A stretch of DNA of 64,000 nt from Gari tellinella. Lineage: Eukaryota > Mollusca > Bivalvia > Cardiida > Psammobiidae. Made by a program: the position numbers and the translations under genes. How positions within the stretch are numbered: position 1 is the first letter of the stretch; each line of letters opens with the position of its first letter. The stretch lies in contig OV277870.1 of NCBI GenBank assembly GCA_922989275.2, forward strand, positions 40,420,356 through 40,484,355, given 5' to 3'. Under the pieces are notes generated by a model. The model did not search any database. It had not been told where the DNA came from and saw only the letters and a list, made by a program, of their open reading frames with translations. Shown here in pieces: positions 54,350 to 64,000 of this stretch.

Positions 54350-54769
54350 CAGGGTAATTCTCAGTGCTCCAGCTATACACATGTAACCGGGAGTAATCTG
54401 AACTAATTTACCATTTTCTCACTCATTTCAGCACCGAATGCTATGGTGTTACTACTGATTAAACCGTCTCTTCGAGGCAATTTTAATGAGTATGACACCA
54501 TTGGGTTTAAAAGCAGAAATAAAGATTTTAGTTTTTCGAAATACTTCCGTTATCTGGAGCCCTGTATTTACAGAGTTGTCCTTCTTTCCATTCACAAGGG
54601 AGGCTTTTTAATTTGTGCAGCACAAAAAATTTAAAAAGGGAATTTCTTAGATAAAGCCGGTTTTTGTGAAAGAATCACGTCCTACGTAGTTCAAATGGGA
54701 CCCCAAACAACCATTTTATGCAGGTTTCTCAAAAACACAATGCGGCTTTAACATGATGGAATAAAACTT

Positions 54770-55788
54770 AATTGCATTTAAAAAAAACATGACACTGTTT
54801 TATTGCAAATCCTGTTTTTATTGAAATTCTTGTTGACAGTTCAAATTATTTTTTCAATAACTGGAATTTAAATAGAATTTTGGAATCGCTCAGAAACATT
54901 TTATTACATTAGATGATCATACATTCTTGATATTTTTGTGTTCTATTGTGTTTTGGGATCCTTTAAGGTATTCGTCGGTGCCGGTTAAAAAAGTATTTTT
55001 GTCGAAAATTTTAACAAAACATGACACAGTATTTAACGAAATGTAGTCTTTGATAAGAGTGAATCGTGAATGGGGTTATTGCAACTCCGGTTTACATGAT
55101 AGAGACAAACTTAATTGCAATAAAAAAAAACTCTAACACTGTTATATTGCAAATCCTGTTGTTATTATTGCAATTTCGGTTGACAAATGAACCAGTTTTG
55201 TAATAACAGGAATTGCAATAAAATTTTGAATTCGCTCAAAAACATTTTACTCCATTTGATGATCATACATACTTGATGTTTTTGTGTTTTATGGTGTTTT
55301 GGGATTCTCCGATAAAATTTAATGGATTCGTCGGCGCCGATGAAAAATAATTTGTTTTCGAAAATTTCAACAAAATGTGACAAAGTACTTTACAAAATGT
55401 AGTCCTGAATAAGATTGAATCGTAAATGAGGTTATTGTAACTCAGGTAAACTTGATAGAAACAACCTTAATTGCAATAAAACAAATCTGACACTGTTTTA
55501 TTTGAAATCCTGATTTTACTGCAATTCTGGTTGACAGTTCAACCAGATTTGCAATAACCATTTTGAAATCGCTCAAAAACGTTTTACTCCATTAGATGAT
55601 CATAAATACTTGATATTTGTTGTGTTCTTTGGTGTTTTGAGATCCTTCGACGAAATTTAATGTATTCGTCGGCGCCGTTAAAAAGTACATGTATGTTTGT
55701 TCGAAACAAAATTCAACAAAATATTAAGTTTGTACATGTGTATATCATGTTAACCAGAGTTGCAATAAACCCATTCACGATTCACTCT
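54770..55788 (+). repeat. ~340 bp tandem repeat, three units
   Basis: GATGATCATA recurs at 54912, 55258 and 55595 (spacings 346 and 337). Each unit also has ACTTAATTGCAATAAAA, TTGCAAATCCTGTT, GTTGACA, CGCTCAAAAACATTTTA and GATTCGTCGGCGCCG. Inverted pieces of the same unit follow at 56459-56606. Inside each unit AATTGCAATAAAA and TTTTATTGCAA form inverted pairs. Confidence 0.85.
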
Positions 55789-56038
55789 TACAGTGGAGAA
55801 AACGTTATTCTTTCCCGTTTAAACGCAAACGAAACGCAAACGCAAGGCACTAACTTTTAAATAAGCACAACTTTTTGACAATTCTGACTACTAGTTTTAA
55901 TCTGAGTGGCAAACAGTTTGGAGCCAGATCAGACGCCGGGTTACCCGGCGTCTGATCTGGCCCCAAACTGTTTGTAATTGAATTAATAGTTTTAGCGTAA
56001 ACGCGTTTATTGGGAAAGAATAACGTTTCTCCACTGTA
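55789..56038 (-). mobile_element. Family A MITE, A2 subfamily, 250 bp
   Basis: Both ends are A2 (GGAGAAAACGTTATTC and AATAACGTTTCTCC). It is exceptional in having a fully paired stem: GCCAGATCAG against CTGATCTGGC, without the usual single mismatch. Confidence 0.92.
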
Positions 56039-56039
56039 T

Positions 56040-56422
56040 CTAAGTATAGGTTAGTGTCTATTAGTCGATTTTAACAAAAATTAAAAGTCAAGCGAGGGGC
56101 ACCCGGTCAAAAAATAATTTCAACTACTAATTTGGAAAGGATATAAATGAACTGATTTTTGTTTCTATTTAAAGGTATATCCATTTCCTTTGACATTTCT
56201 TTGTCGGTACTATTTAAAAAGGTTGTTTCGGGAAGTACAAACGTTTTGTTACTTCCAATTGACGGTATAGCTCTTTGTCGGTATCAAAAAAATAATTTCA
56301 ACCACTAAATGGGTTAGTGTCTATTAGTCTTTTTTAACAAAAGATTAAAAGTCGCTCAGGTGCCCCTCGCTTGACTTTTAATTTTTGTTAAAATCGACTA
56401 ATAGACACTAACCTATACTTAG
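56040..56422. repeat. Perfect 64 bp inverted repeat with 255 bp spacer
   Basis: 56040-56103 (CTAAGTATAGGTTAGTGTCT ... GAGGGGCACC) is the exact complement of 56359-56422. A third, partial and diverged copy (GGTTAGTGTCTATTAGTC) at 56312-56356 forms its own hairpin with the right arm. The left arm starts two bases after a family A MITE. ATAATTTCAACCACTAA also recurs in the spacer and after the right arm. Confidence 0.95.
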
Positions 56423-56566
56423 TGGTTGAAATTATTTTTTTGGTATAAATTCAACCACTAAGACTACATGTCGTGAAGTACTTTGTCATATTTTGTAAAC
56501 GAATACGTTAAATTTCGTCGGAGGATCCAAAAACACCAAAAATAACAAACCCACAAAAATATCAAG

Positions 56567-56608
56567 TATGTATGATCATCTACTGGAGTAAAACATTTGC
56601 GGTTGCTA
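56567..56608 (+). repeat. 42 bp direct repeat, left of MITE
   Basis: TATGTATGATCATCTACTGG ... GCGGTTGCTA. It recurs with four mismatches at 56835-56876, just after the family A MITE. Confidence 0.9.
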
Positions 56609-56836
56609 CAGTGGAGAATCTGCTATTCTTTCCCGTTTAAACGAAACAAACGCAAAACACTAAAATGTAGAAAAGTACAACTTTTGGACAATTCTGATAA
56701 TTCATGTTTATCTTGGTGGCAAACAGTTTGGAGTCTGTTACCCGGCGTCTGATCTGGCTCCAAACTGTTTGCACTGTAAATAAACGTTTTAGCGTAAACG
56801 CGTTTATTGGGAAAGAATAACACATTCTCCACTGTA
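56607..56836 (-). mobile_element. Family A MITE within a 42 bp duplication
   Basis: Ends are complete. The left hairpin arm has lost ~20 bases (GGAGTCTGTTACCCGGCG). As at 13368, a long direct duplicate of the flank begins at the terminal TA on each side instead of TA alone. Confidence 0.9.
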
Positions 56837-56876
56837 TGTATGATCATCTACTGGAGTAAAACGTTTCCGGATGCAA
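56835..56876 (+). repeat. 42 bp direct repeat, right of MITE
   Basis: Partner of 56567-56608. Confidence 0.9.
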
Positions 56877-57372
56877 GCACACTGCTTTATCCGACATGAT
56901 TAGTTGATAACGAAGGTTATTCTGTAATTAGCTTTTGATGAAATTGGATATTGTTCAAACCATCAAAGCCCTCTTTGTTCAATAGCATGAGCACACAGTG
57001 AATAACCGGGCTTGAACCGAATGCAAAATAATGAATACTCACACAAATGCCACTAGAATGTCACATTGTGAGTACTGCAGGTATTTGCAAGCCAATTGGT
57101 ATCTATTCAATAATACAATGTTCAAGAGGTTTGTTCATTTTAGCTAGCTACGTACATGTCCTCGAGAGAGCTATTCACCTACGCAGTTTTACTAGTTTAA
57201 CTTTAAACATATTAATTGCAGAAAAATGGACAGTATACATACAATATACAATATATTTATTGAAGAATTAGAACGAAAGCTGCTTCTTATTGAGTTCTTC
57301 TCCTTGACAATAAAGTAACATTAAATAAGCAGTTTGAAACCGTCTGTACGTTGTTAGCAAGTTTACGATAAC
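56877..57372. other. No recognised feature
   Basis: The short frame at 57047-57271 has no recognisable motif and AT-biased composition. Confidence 0.4.
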
Positions 57373-57446
57373 TGAAGCAAACAGTCCAGATCCAGATGAG
57401 AGGTCGAGTAACTCGGCGTCTCATGTTGATCCAATTCGTCTGGTTT
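57373..57446. repeat. Central hairpin, isolated
   Basis: GAAGCAAACAGTCCAGATCC and CATGTTGATCCAATTCGTCT arms with a GAGTAACTC tip. Host MITE ends are not recognisable. Confidence 0.6.
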
Positions 57447-58005
57447 TCTGATGATATCACAGTTTTATTAAACAATTTAATTTACCTAAATAACCCTTAG
57501 TATTAGGTTTACAGTGACGACCCTGATCAGACCTTTTTCCTCATGAGCAGACCCATTAGTGTCTACCCTATTTCCATTTTGAATACATAAATGTGTGATT
57601 AACTGTGTGAAACTAATAAGTTCAACAGTGATAAAGGATGTCTCAATATTTAGGAATGTTGCCGTATGCTACATTCCTTTTCCGGAGCCTATACAAATCT
57701 TCTTCTTTATACGACATCATTCAGGGATGTTTTCCCAATATCCAGAATGTTTTTTTTGCGATATTAAAAAACTATATTAAAAGGAATACACAATTAACAG
57801 AAAGCAAAGGTAAATACTTTTATGTAGATACATGCAATCTACAAAATACAAAATGAAAAATATATACATCTAGAATGTCTAATCGAGTTTAGTCACACCC
57901 AAGAAATACGTGCAATAAAACATGCTTTTAAACATAGATAGTGACACTGGGTACATTGGAAATTCTGAACAGTTTAGGTAGTTTTATTAAAACAGGTTTT
58001 GAATA
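57447..58005. other. No recognised gene
   Basis: Two short frames overlap at 57595-57856 on the plus strand. Neither has a recognisable motif. GACGACCCTGATCAGACC at 57513 is a lone hairpin arm. Confidence 0.4.
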
Positions 58006-58354
58006 TACAGCGCTCCCTCTCTACAACGACATCCAATGGGAAACACACATTGTGTGCGTTGTTCGGAGGGAGTCGTTATAGAGAAGGAACTTGGCTACAT
58101 TTGCAAACAGCTTGAATCCAGATCAGACGCCGCGTAACGCGGCGTCTGATCTGGATTCAAACTGTTTGTCTCTCGTATTTATGTGTTTTCTGTCAATATG
58201 TCATTTATGTAAGAAAAACAGCAGATCTCAAACTTAAGCAGACGATATTGCAGCTGTGCAAGCATTAGACATAATTTTCTTGGGAACAGCGGCAAATGTC
58301 GTTGTAAGGAGGTAGTCGTTGTTCGGAGGGCCGTTGTAGAGAGGGAGCACTGTA
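58006..58354 (-). mobile_element. Family D MITE
   Basis: TACAGCGCTCCCTCTCTACA and GTAGAGAGGGAGCACTGTA. The perfect hairpin has CCAGATCAGACGCCGCGTAA and its complement at 58117-58160. This is the cleanest D copy with 43648 and 59617. Confidence 0.9.
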
Positions 58355-58653
58355 TTAGTGTAAATACCAAATGGATACAGTAACACAGCGTTTGACTGTT
58401 TGTATTGACAAGCTTGTTAATGAACTGATTAAGGTTAATATATTCTTATAATTTAAATCTAGAGTTCAGTGCCTTAACACAAAAAGAAATTACCAATTTC
58501 AAGCAGAAATTAATTATATTTCAAATCCTAATTAATTCACAGAAGTTCATCAGTATTTAATCATTTCACGAGTTGCTAGGTTAACTTAAATAAGGCTTAA
58601 ACATCCATATTGGAACACAATTGAACCCAGTGAATGACCGGTCACATAACAAC

Positions 58654-58856
58654 TACAGTCCAATCTCGATAATTGGAACGCGCTGAAATCAAACCAGTCT
58701 CATTGCTTCATTTGAACTACGATAATTACATGTACATGTAGCTCTTGCTTAAATGGAACCTACCGAAATTTGGAATGTACAGAATTGCATTAATACGTTT
58801 AAACTTCAGAATACGGGCAGATTCCATTGAAACATTTCCGAGTTATTGGGATTGTA
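58654..58856. mobile_element. MITE with TACAGTCCAATCTCG ends
   Basis: TACAGTCCAATCTCGATAAT and the inverted CGAGTTATTGGGATTGTA, TA at both edges. It contains ACATGTACATGTA. End wording resembles pogo-type elements. It is the single copy in the window. Confidence 0.7.
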
Positions 58857-59616
58857 TATGTACCATATGAACATGCAAATATTTACGATTATTGAGTAGT
58901 TTAGGCAATCTAGCAACAAAGACGATTACATTACAGTGAAGCCGTCCAATAATAATGCATTTTACTATCGGGCGAGTGTGGCATAGTTTGCCCGCCTTCG
59001 GGCATATTACGAAACTTAATCAAAAATAGATTGGTGGATTCACAGTTCTTTAATATTAAGTACCTCTTCTCGTCTTCTTACAGACTGTTTGATAATCTGA
59101 CAATTCTTAAACAAGATTGCTACTGAAGCTGAAGACTACAAGTAAGGGCAACCGAGAATGACATTGCGTACCTTTTCAAGACAATAGGTAGCTTGCAAAC
59201 AGTTTGGATCCTGATCAGATAAACTCTTTGGCACACCTATCGATATTTCTTCGATGAAACTGATTGCAATTTTACTTTCAAATAAGTTTTTATTGAACGT
59301 TTTTCAAAACAAACAACATGTCCGCAGATCAAAGGTTATAGCAGACGAATAAATTTGGCTCTAAAAGAGTTAAATCAAGTGATATACGTTGGCGCTAAAA
59401 AGGTAATGACAAATAATGTGTTATTGAAATACCTGATTACTTCGTTTTTTTACTATTTCCCTTGTGGTATGTTTTAAATATCCATGATAGATAGCTATTA
59501 CAGGCTAAACTTAAAGAAGAACGCTACTCTATTAATGGTATACTTTATTTGCAGCCCACTTTGAGCCTATCAGAAAGGAAGAAATGAAATGTTTTGTGTT
59601 GCTCTTTCTGAAGACA

Positions 59617-59956
59617 TACAGTGTTCCCTCCCTACAACGGCCATCCCAACAACGACTCCCTCCTTTCAACGACCCTTGCCGTTGTTTCCCAAACAAGAAA
59701 TTTATGTCCAAGCTTTTTATGGCTGTTTTTCTCAAAGTTATTTATAAGTGGACATTTTGAAAGAATAAATATAAGGACGATTGTCGAACAGCTTGAATCC
59801 AGATCAGACGTCGCGTTACGCGGCGTCTGATCTGGATTCAAGCTGTTTGCAAATGTAAGCCAAATCTTAATTTTCCCTCTCTATAACGACTCCCTCCAAA
59901 CAACGCACACATTATGTGTCTCTCATTGAGTGTCGTTGTAGAGAGGGAACACTGTA
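59617..59956 (+). mobile_element. Family D MITE
   Basis: TACAGTGTTCCCTCCCTACA and TAGAGAGGGAACACTGTA are nearly perfect inverted ends. The hairpin at 59782-59850 has CCAGATCAGACGTCGCG. The open frames across it on both strands follow from the palindrome. Confidence 0.92.
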
Positions 59957-60307
59957 CATGTAGTAGAATTTTGAAAACAAACCATCTCCGCGTCGAAAAG
60001 GTATATGTGTTAAATGGTGCTTCTATTGAGTAAAGAGTTAAAACTACAGTAAGTGTGTTTATATTAGCGCTTGGTATCAGTTTAAAAAGATATCGGTTGT
60101 GGACACATCTGGTTGTTGTCTTGTCGGTCTCGTCTCTTAAGAGATCGAGAACTTAATTGTCAATTGAACATTTAAAAACGAAATCTCTATAGCCTAATAA
60201 ACCCTATACTGCGGGGGTGTTTTAAGTCTTGGTGATGTGACAAGGGGACTGGTAATACTATTACTGCAACATTATGCGAGCCACTGGCGAAGTTGTAATA
60301 CTTCGTG

Positions 60308-60377
60308 CAAACACGTCGGATCCAGTTGAGACACCGAATATTTCGGCGTCTGATATGGATTCAAACTGCTTGACACA
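60308..60377. repeat. Central hairpin, diverged
   Basis: GCAAACACGTCGGATCCAGT and GATATGGATTCAAACTGCTT with tip CGAATATTTCG. It is probably a relic of a B- or J-like element. Confidence 0.6.
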
Positions 60378-60797
60378 CCAGCGATACTTACGGACGCAAA
60401 TGACGGATAGAACTACTCTGAAAATTTGTGTAGGCCAACCTTTTGCAAATGAGATTACGCAGCATTATCAAGGTTAATGGATCAATGATTCACAGCGACG
60501 TGCAATTTAACACCGTAATGATATAAAAGAGTGTCAAATGAGATTCCATTAGGCAATTAATGCGGAGCTCTAAATAAGAAAGAGGAAACAATATAAGAAT
60601 AACAATTATAATGAGTTTTTATTTACATGTTGCTGGGTTACGTTAGTTACAATTTGTAGACCAGACTAGGAAATTAAAAGTCTTATTTAGTTACTGTGTA
60701 CCTGTATATTATACAGAGGGGAAGGCATTTTTTCCTTTCCGAGTAACAAGTAAAACAAGTACCGTAATCAATCTTAATATTAGTACAGACATGTCTG

Positions 60798-60868
60798 TGC
60801 AAACAGTGTAGACCCTGATCAGACTGCTCCTTCGGTGCAGTTTTAACAAGGTCTACTCTATTTGCCAT
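60798..60868. repeat. Family I-type hairpin
   Basis: GTGCAAACAGTGTAGACCCT and AAGGTCTACTCTATTTGCC around CTGCTCCTTCGGTGCAG. Confidence 0.6.
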
Positions 60869-60882
60869 TCAGCTTGTACCTT

Positions 60883-61140
60883 CAGGGCTGCCATTTCTCC
60901 GGATTTTTCCTAAATCTCCGGATTTTTTTCCCAGTTCATGGTAGCTTAAAGCAGGCTGAAAGTAAAGCAGAATGCGCCCTATCTTGCGCATTCTGCTTTA
61001 CTTACAGCCTGCTGTAAGCAGTCGCATGTCAACAATACAAGAAAATGGCTACGGGGTAAAGGTACGATTCGTAAAATCACATTTGAAAAATGCAAATTTG
61101 GAAATCTTAGGATTTTTCTTGTCAACTTATGGCAGCCCTG
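60883..61140. mobile_element. MITE with CAGGGCTGCC ends carrying the F hairpin
   Basis: CAGGGCTGCCAT and ATGGCAGCCCTG form the ends, flanked by the direct repeat TACCTT on each side. CAGGG-like ends are typical of hAT elements, but an 8 bp target duplication would be expected, so the class is tentative. The centre (60951-61017) is a long stem TAAAGCAGGCTGAAAGTAAA/TTTACTTACAGCCTGCTGTA of the F type. Confidence 0.75.
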
Positions 61141-61419
61141 TACCTTTTGGACAAATAACATGATTAAAGCAATTAGTTAAATGTTTAGGATGTTTACAAC
61201 AGTACTGTTATACAGGGTGACCCAATTTTGCTATATGTCCATTGCAAGCAATTTTTATATTGATCAAACGCCGATTAATGTAGCATCTAATGCTGCCCAG
61301 AACCTTTAGTTAATAAAGCTTCGTAAAACATCAATGTTTATTTTGAACCTGCCATTTACACTATATAAATTGCATTTTGGTTTTTATTCTTTAAATGGAA
61401 CAGATATCTCTTAACTCGT

Positions 61420-61665
61420 TTAACCCTTTTACTACCAAATTCTTCGTGAGATTTTTACCCCTTCACCGTTTCATTGTCGTCTGTTTCAATTTTGTTGTCT
61501 CAAATGCCGTTTCAAAGTTAAAAGTATGGCCGTATAACTGATAACATTTTTAAAACTAGTGTCACATAGTTTGGTACCAAATCAGATACCGCGTTTCGCG
61601 GCGTCTGATCAGGATCCAACTTATTTGCAAACATGCTTTTAAGCGTCATTGAGAGCGAAACGGTA
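61420..61665 (+). mobile_element. Family B MITE
   Basis: TTAACCCTTTTACTACCAAA at the left and GAGAGCGAAACGGTAAA at the right. The hairpin tip is ACCGCGTTTCGCGGC. The second internal TTTTTACCCCTTCACCG is as in other B copies. Confidence 0.82.
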
Positions 61666-62450
61666 AAATAAACAACAATTTCTATGGAACAGTCTCTCGT
61701 TATCAGATAATAACATCAAGTGTGGCCTGGCAATCTTCAACTATTTTTTGTTAACAAAATTGTAAAGTGGCCAAATGTCATCTTTCACATCCAATGCGTT
61801 AATGGTAAGATAATTATGTCCATTCGAAATGGTTAAAAATTCCGTGTCAAATTAGGCTCAACATTGTTTGTTACATGTACTCCGTTAATGATACACCATC
61901 AGTATTTAAAAATAAACCATTCTACATTACAATGTTTACGTATACGTTCAGGTTTAGAACTTACATGAAATAACAAATTATTCACGGAAAAAGATACAGC
62001 GGTGGGGATTAAATTAGTATTCCAGCGACTTATCAGGCTCCCAATTTTTTGTTTGCCGCCCACATTAAAATGAATCTTCAAGGTTTTATATCGTTTTCTA
62101 TGGTTTAATGGGAGATACGAATATTAAGGTTTTCCTCACTATAATTTTAACATATTCAAGCAGAGCGGCAACTATATTTCTAACGCCATCTCAAAACATT
62201 GATTTATGGCGTTAGAAATATTCTAAAAATTCTCAACTCTCTGACTGCCAGGTGACTTAACAGATCTAATTATGTGTATAATCAATATCACAGTTGTTTG
62301 GTACTTTTTATTGGCGTCAAAAGGGTAGGCTGAAAGCAAAGGATAACACATTCACTCTTCCTTGTGAATTTAACGGACAGTTCAAGTATCAAAACGAATC
62401 TAATTTATTTATGATTTTTTAGGTCCGTTTTCTGTAATCTATTGCAATAC
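61666..62450. other. Sparse region
   Basis: Only a small hairpin (62174-62221) was recognised. The remainder is AT-rich. Confidence 0.45.
62174..62221. repeat. Perfect 16 bp inverted repeat
   Basis: ATATTTCTAACGCCAT and ATGGCGTTAGAAATAT with a 16-base loop. Confidence 0.85.
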
Positions 62451-62454
62451 AATA

Positions 62455-62515
62455 AACAGTGAAGACTCTTATCAGAGTACTCCCATAGGATCTGGCCAGG
62501 GTATACACTGTTTGT
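62455..62515. repeat. Family I-type hairpin, decayed
   Basis: AATAAACAGTGAAGACTCTT, ATCAGAGTACTCCCATAGG and GCCAGGGTATACACTGTTTG. Confidence 0.55.
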
Positions 62516-63011
62516 AATATATACATATATTTACATTCGCCCCGCACTGTCCTTATATAACACTGTTCTAAAAAGAGACTTGCATATTTCAATGAATGGT
62601 CATTTATAATCCAGTTCTAGCCGGCTGGTTTAGGGGCGGATCTATACTGATCACTTTCAAATAGCTAGGGAAGTCCATATGGTAGGCGTGGTTTTAACGC
62701 GAAATAATCAAGTATGGCGTGTGAATAAATCGGTTTTAAAAAGCGTAACCTAAATCTAAGATGCTTATATTACAAATAGTTCGTAAATTCGTGCGCATTT
62801 AAATGTCTCAAAAGGGGTTTTAAACATAACGAGAAAGTTTACCGGTTAAAAGTCTAAATTTATCCAGTAATTATGATATGTGATTGGGACTACTTTCAGT
62901 CCATATATAGAGATCGTTACTACGATTACAACGCATAGCAACGGGCTACGTGTCTATTAGTACGGTTATGTACATTTCTCAGTTCACAATGGAATATAAA
63001 TATAAAAAATA

Positions 63012-63156
63012 AATTGCGTACTTCCGTTATGCATGAGCTGATGGAACTTCAATGCTTTTACTAGCAAAGTTAAGCGAGAAGCCTTTCGGGCTTCACGCAC
63101 TTTGCTAGTAAAAGCATTGAAGTTCCATCAGCTCATGAATACCGGAAGTACGCAAT
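63012..63156. mobile_element. Foldback repeat with ~65 bp stem
   Basis: AATTGCGTACTTCCG and CGGAAGTACGCAATT are the outer arms. CATGAGCTGATGGAACTTCA through GCTTTTACTAGCAAAGT pairs perfectly with its complement. The loop contains a small hairpin, GAAGCCTTTCGGGCTTC. Near-perfect pairing suggests a recent origin or active homogenisation. No other copy was seen in the window. Confidence 0.9.
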
Positions 63157-63406
63157 TCATTTCTTAAGTGAATAATTATACTTGTTCTGAGCACAGCGCG
63201 TGTAAAAATCAGTCGACTTTATTGTGGTCGTAAACGGTTTTAATACTTTAAAGTATAACAAATCTGCGATATAATTTGAAACAAGAGAATACAGTTCTGA
63301 AATGATGAAACGTAGAAGAAGCGATATCAAACGCCTCTACGCCAGGTCATTAGTTTCAGTGAATCGTTTGAAGCTTATTATTGCTGTACAGGATATCAAA
63401 TGAATT

Positions 63407-63584
63407 TTAACCGTTATCCTGCGGTCATTTCGTCTGCTTCAAAATTAACGTCTACAAATCTAATTTAATTTATATTAACACACTTTTTAAGTAAAGAAAC
63501 ATGCAGACGAGTGTCAAACAGTTGATCCAGATCCAAATTGTTTTCAAAAATCAGTAAAGTCGCGATCAGCAGGCAAAAGGTTAA
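63407..63584 (-). mobile_element. Family J MITE, free-standing copy
   Basis: TTAACCGTTATCCTGCGGTC and GGCAAAAGGTTAA with TTAA at both edges. It carries GAGTGTCAAACAGTTGATCC and lacks the GC-rich tip of the hairpin. It shows that J moves independently of element Z. Confidence 0.75.
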
Positions 63585-63667
63585 TTTTGAAAAAATGGGG
63601 TTTTAAATCTTACATAGATTGTCTCTGTCAGAGATTCATACGTTTTCGAAATGTTTTGTCCTGTTTC

Positions 63668-63917
63668 TACAGTGGAGAATGTGTTATTCTTTCCCAATAA
63701 ACGCGTTTACGCTAAAACTATTATTTACAGTGCAAACAGTTTGGAGCCAGATCAGACGCCGGGTAACCCGGCGTCTGATCAGGCTCCAAACTGTTTGCCA
63801 CCAAGATAAAGATGAACTTTCAGAATTGTCAAAAAGTTGTACTTTTCTACGTTTTAGTGCTTTGCGTTTGCGTACGTTTGCGTTTAAACGGGAAAGAATA
63901 ACAGATTCTCCACTGTA
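63668..63917 (+). mobile_element. Family A MITE, 250 bp
   Basis: Complete copy almost identical to that at 5110, with TTTACAGTGCAAACAG before the hairpin and AAGATAAAGATGAACTTTC after it. Confidence 0.93.
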
Positions 63918-63943
63918 CCGGTAGATATCCAATTTTGTGCTCC

Positions 63944-64000
63944 TCAATCCTTTCACTGCTAAATTATCGCTAGAATTTTACCGCTTCACCGCCATATGGC
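63944..64000 (+). mobile_element. Family B MITE, cut by the window end
   Basis: CAATCCTTTCACTGCTAAAT and TTTTACCGCTTCACCGCCAT match the left 55 bases of B. Confidence 0.7.

Larger units (their letters stand above)
52971..54751 (+). mobile_element. Element Z, copy 3, left-truncated
   Basis: Begins inside a minus-oriented core (TATTCACCAAACATGCTG). It continues with cores at 53390-53740, turns to plus-oriented cores at 53775-54040, then carries the J MITE, the palindromic domain and the terminal CACAATGCGGCTTTAA. It lacks the end domain with GTATCACGTGATAC. A 327 bp MITE interrupts its first core. The frame at 54443-54634 is repeat sequence. Confidence 0.78.

Noticed and set aside
880..63956. 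Recurrent ~80-codon open frames (MCYSFPINAFTLKLLF... and MYSGESVILSRLNANVRKR...) at many sites and on both strands
   Set aside because: They coincide exactly with family A MITEs. They occur on both strands because the element is largely palindromic, and indels break them in many copies. I treat them as by-products and not as a conserved protein.

Overview
This window is AT-rich, intron-like or intergenic animal DNA, most likely from a bivalve mollusc. That is an inference from several things. There is a tRNA-headed SINE, minisatellite elements with ~161 bp cores and ACGG tails that recall the 'pearl' elements described in oysters, and very many short non-autonomous DNA transposons (MITEs). 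No prokaryotic gene organisation is visible. I cannot name the species. No intact host gene could be recognised. The only clear protein-coding homology is a broken Tc1-type transposase at about 19966-20401. Two short open frames (49867-50148 and 52660-52785) are kept as weak candidates.

Almost all interpretable sequence is transposon-derived. Family letters are mine. Family A (TA-flanked, typically exactly 250 bp, ~26 full, partial or mosaic copies) dominates. Family D (TA-flanked, ~350 bp, ends in the style CAGTGTTCCCTC) and family E (ends CAGTCGAACTTCG) look like pogo/Tc1-type MITEs. Families B, C, F, I and J have TTAACCC or TTAACTC ends, and both ends fall in TTAA, as for piggyBac-type elements. 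A larger TTAA-bounded element Z (three copies: 22448-26203, 32149-33937, 52971-54751) carries inverted arrays of a ~161 bp tandem core.

The most interesting point is modular. Families A, B, C, D, I and J have unrelated termini, and two terminus classes (TA and TTAA), yet they share one ~70 bp central hairpin. It begins GCAAACAGT and contains GATCAGA with a GC-rich tip. A second hairpin (TAAAGCAGGCTGAAAG...) is shared by F (TTAA ends) and by an element with CAGGGCTGCC ends. In family A, two mosaic copies (30053-30296 and 45243-45492) switch subfamily at or beside the central hairpin, as if it were a recombination joint.

Layout: 1-12800 is a diverged tandem segmental duplication (copy 1 ~159-6010, copy 2 ~9877-12790), and copy 2 supplies empty sites for MITEs in copy 1. 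12800-19600 is sparse, with A, C and F MITEs and a cluster of CRE-like sites. 19950-26200 holds the Tc1 relic, a SINE, a foldback MITE and element Z with a second minisatellite element inserted in it. 26200-48000 is dense in nested MITEs, with a ~1.1 kb long-TIR element at 30366-31494. 48000-57000 has more A and Z copies, a MITE with iterated subterminal motifs, a ~340 bp tandem repeat and a perfect 64 bp inverted repeat. 57000-64000 has D, B, I, J and hAT-like MITEs and a long perfect-stem foldback.
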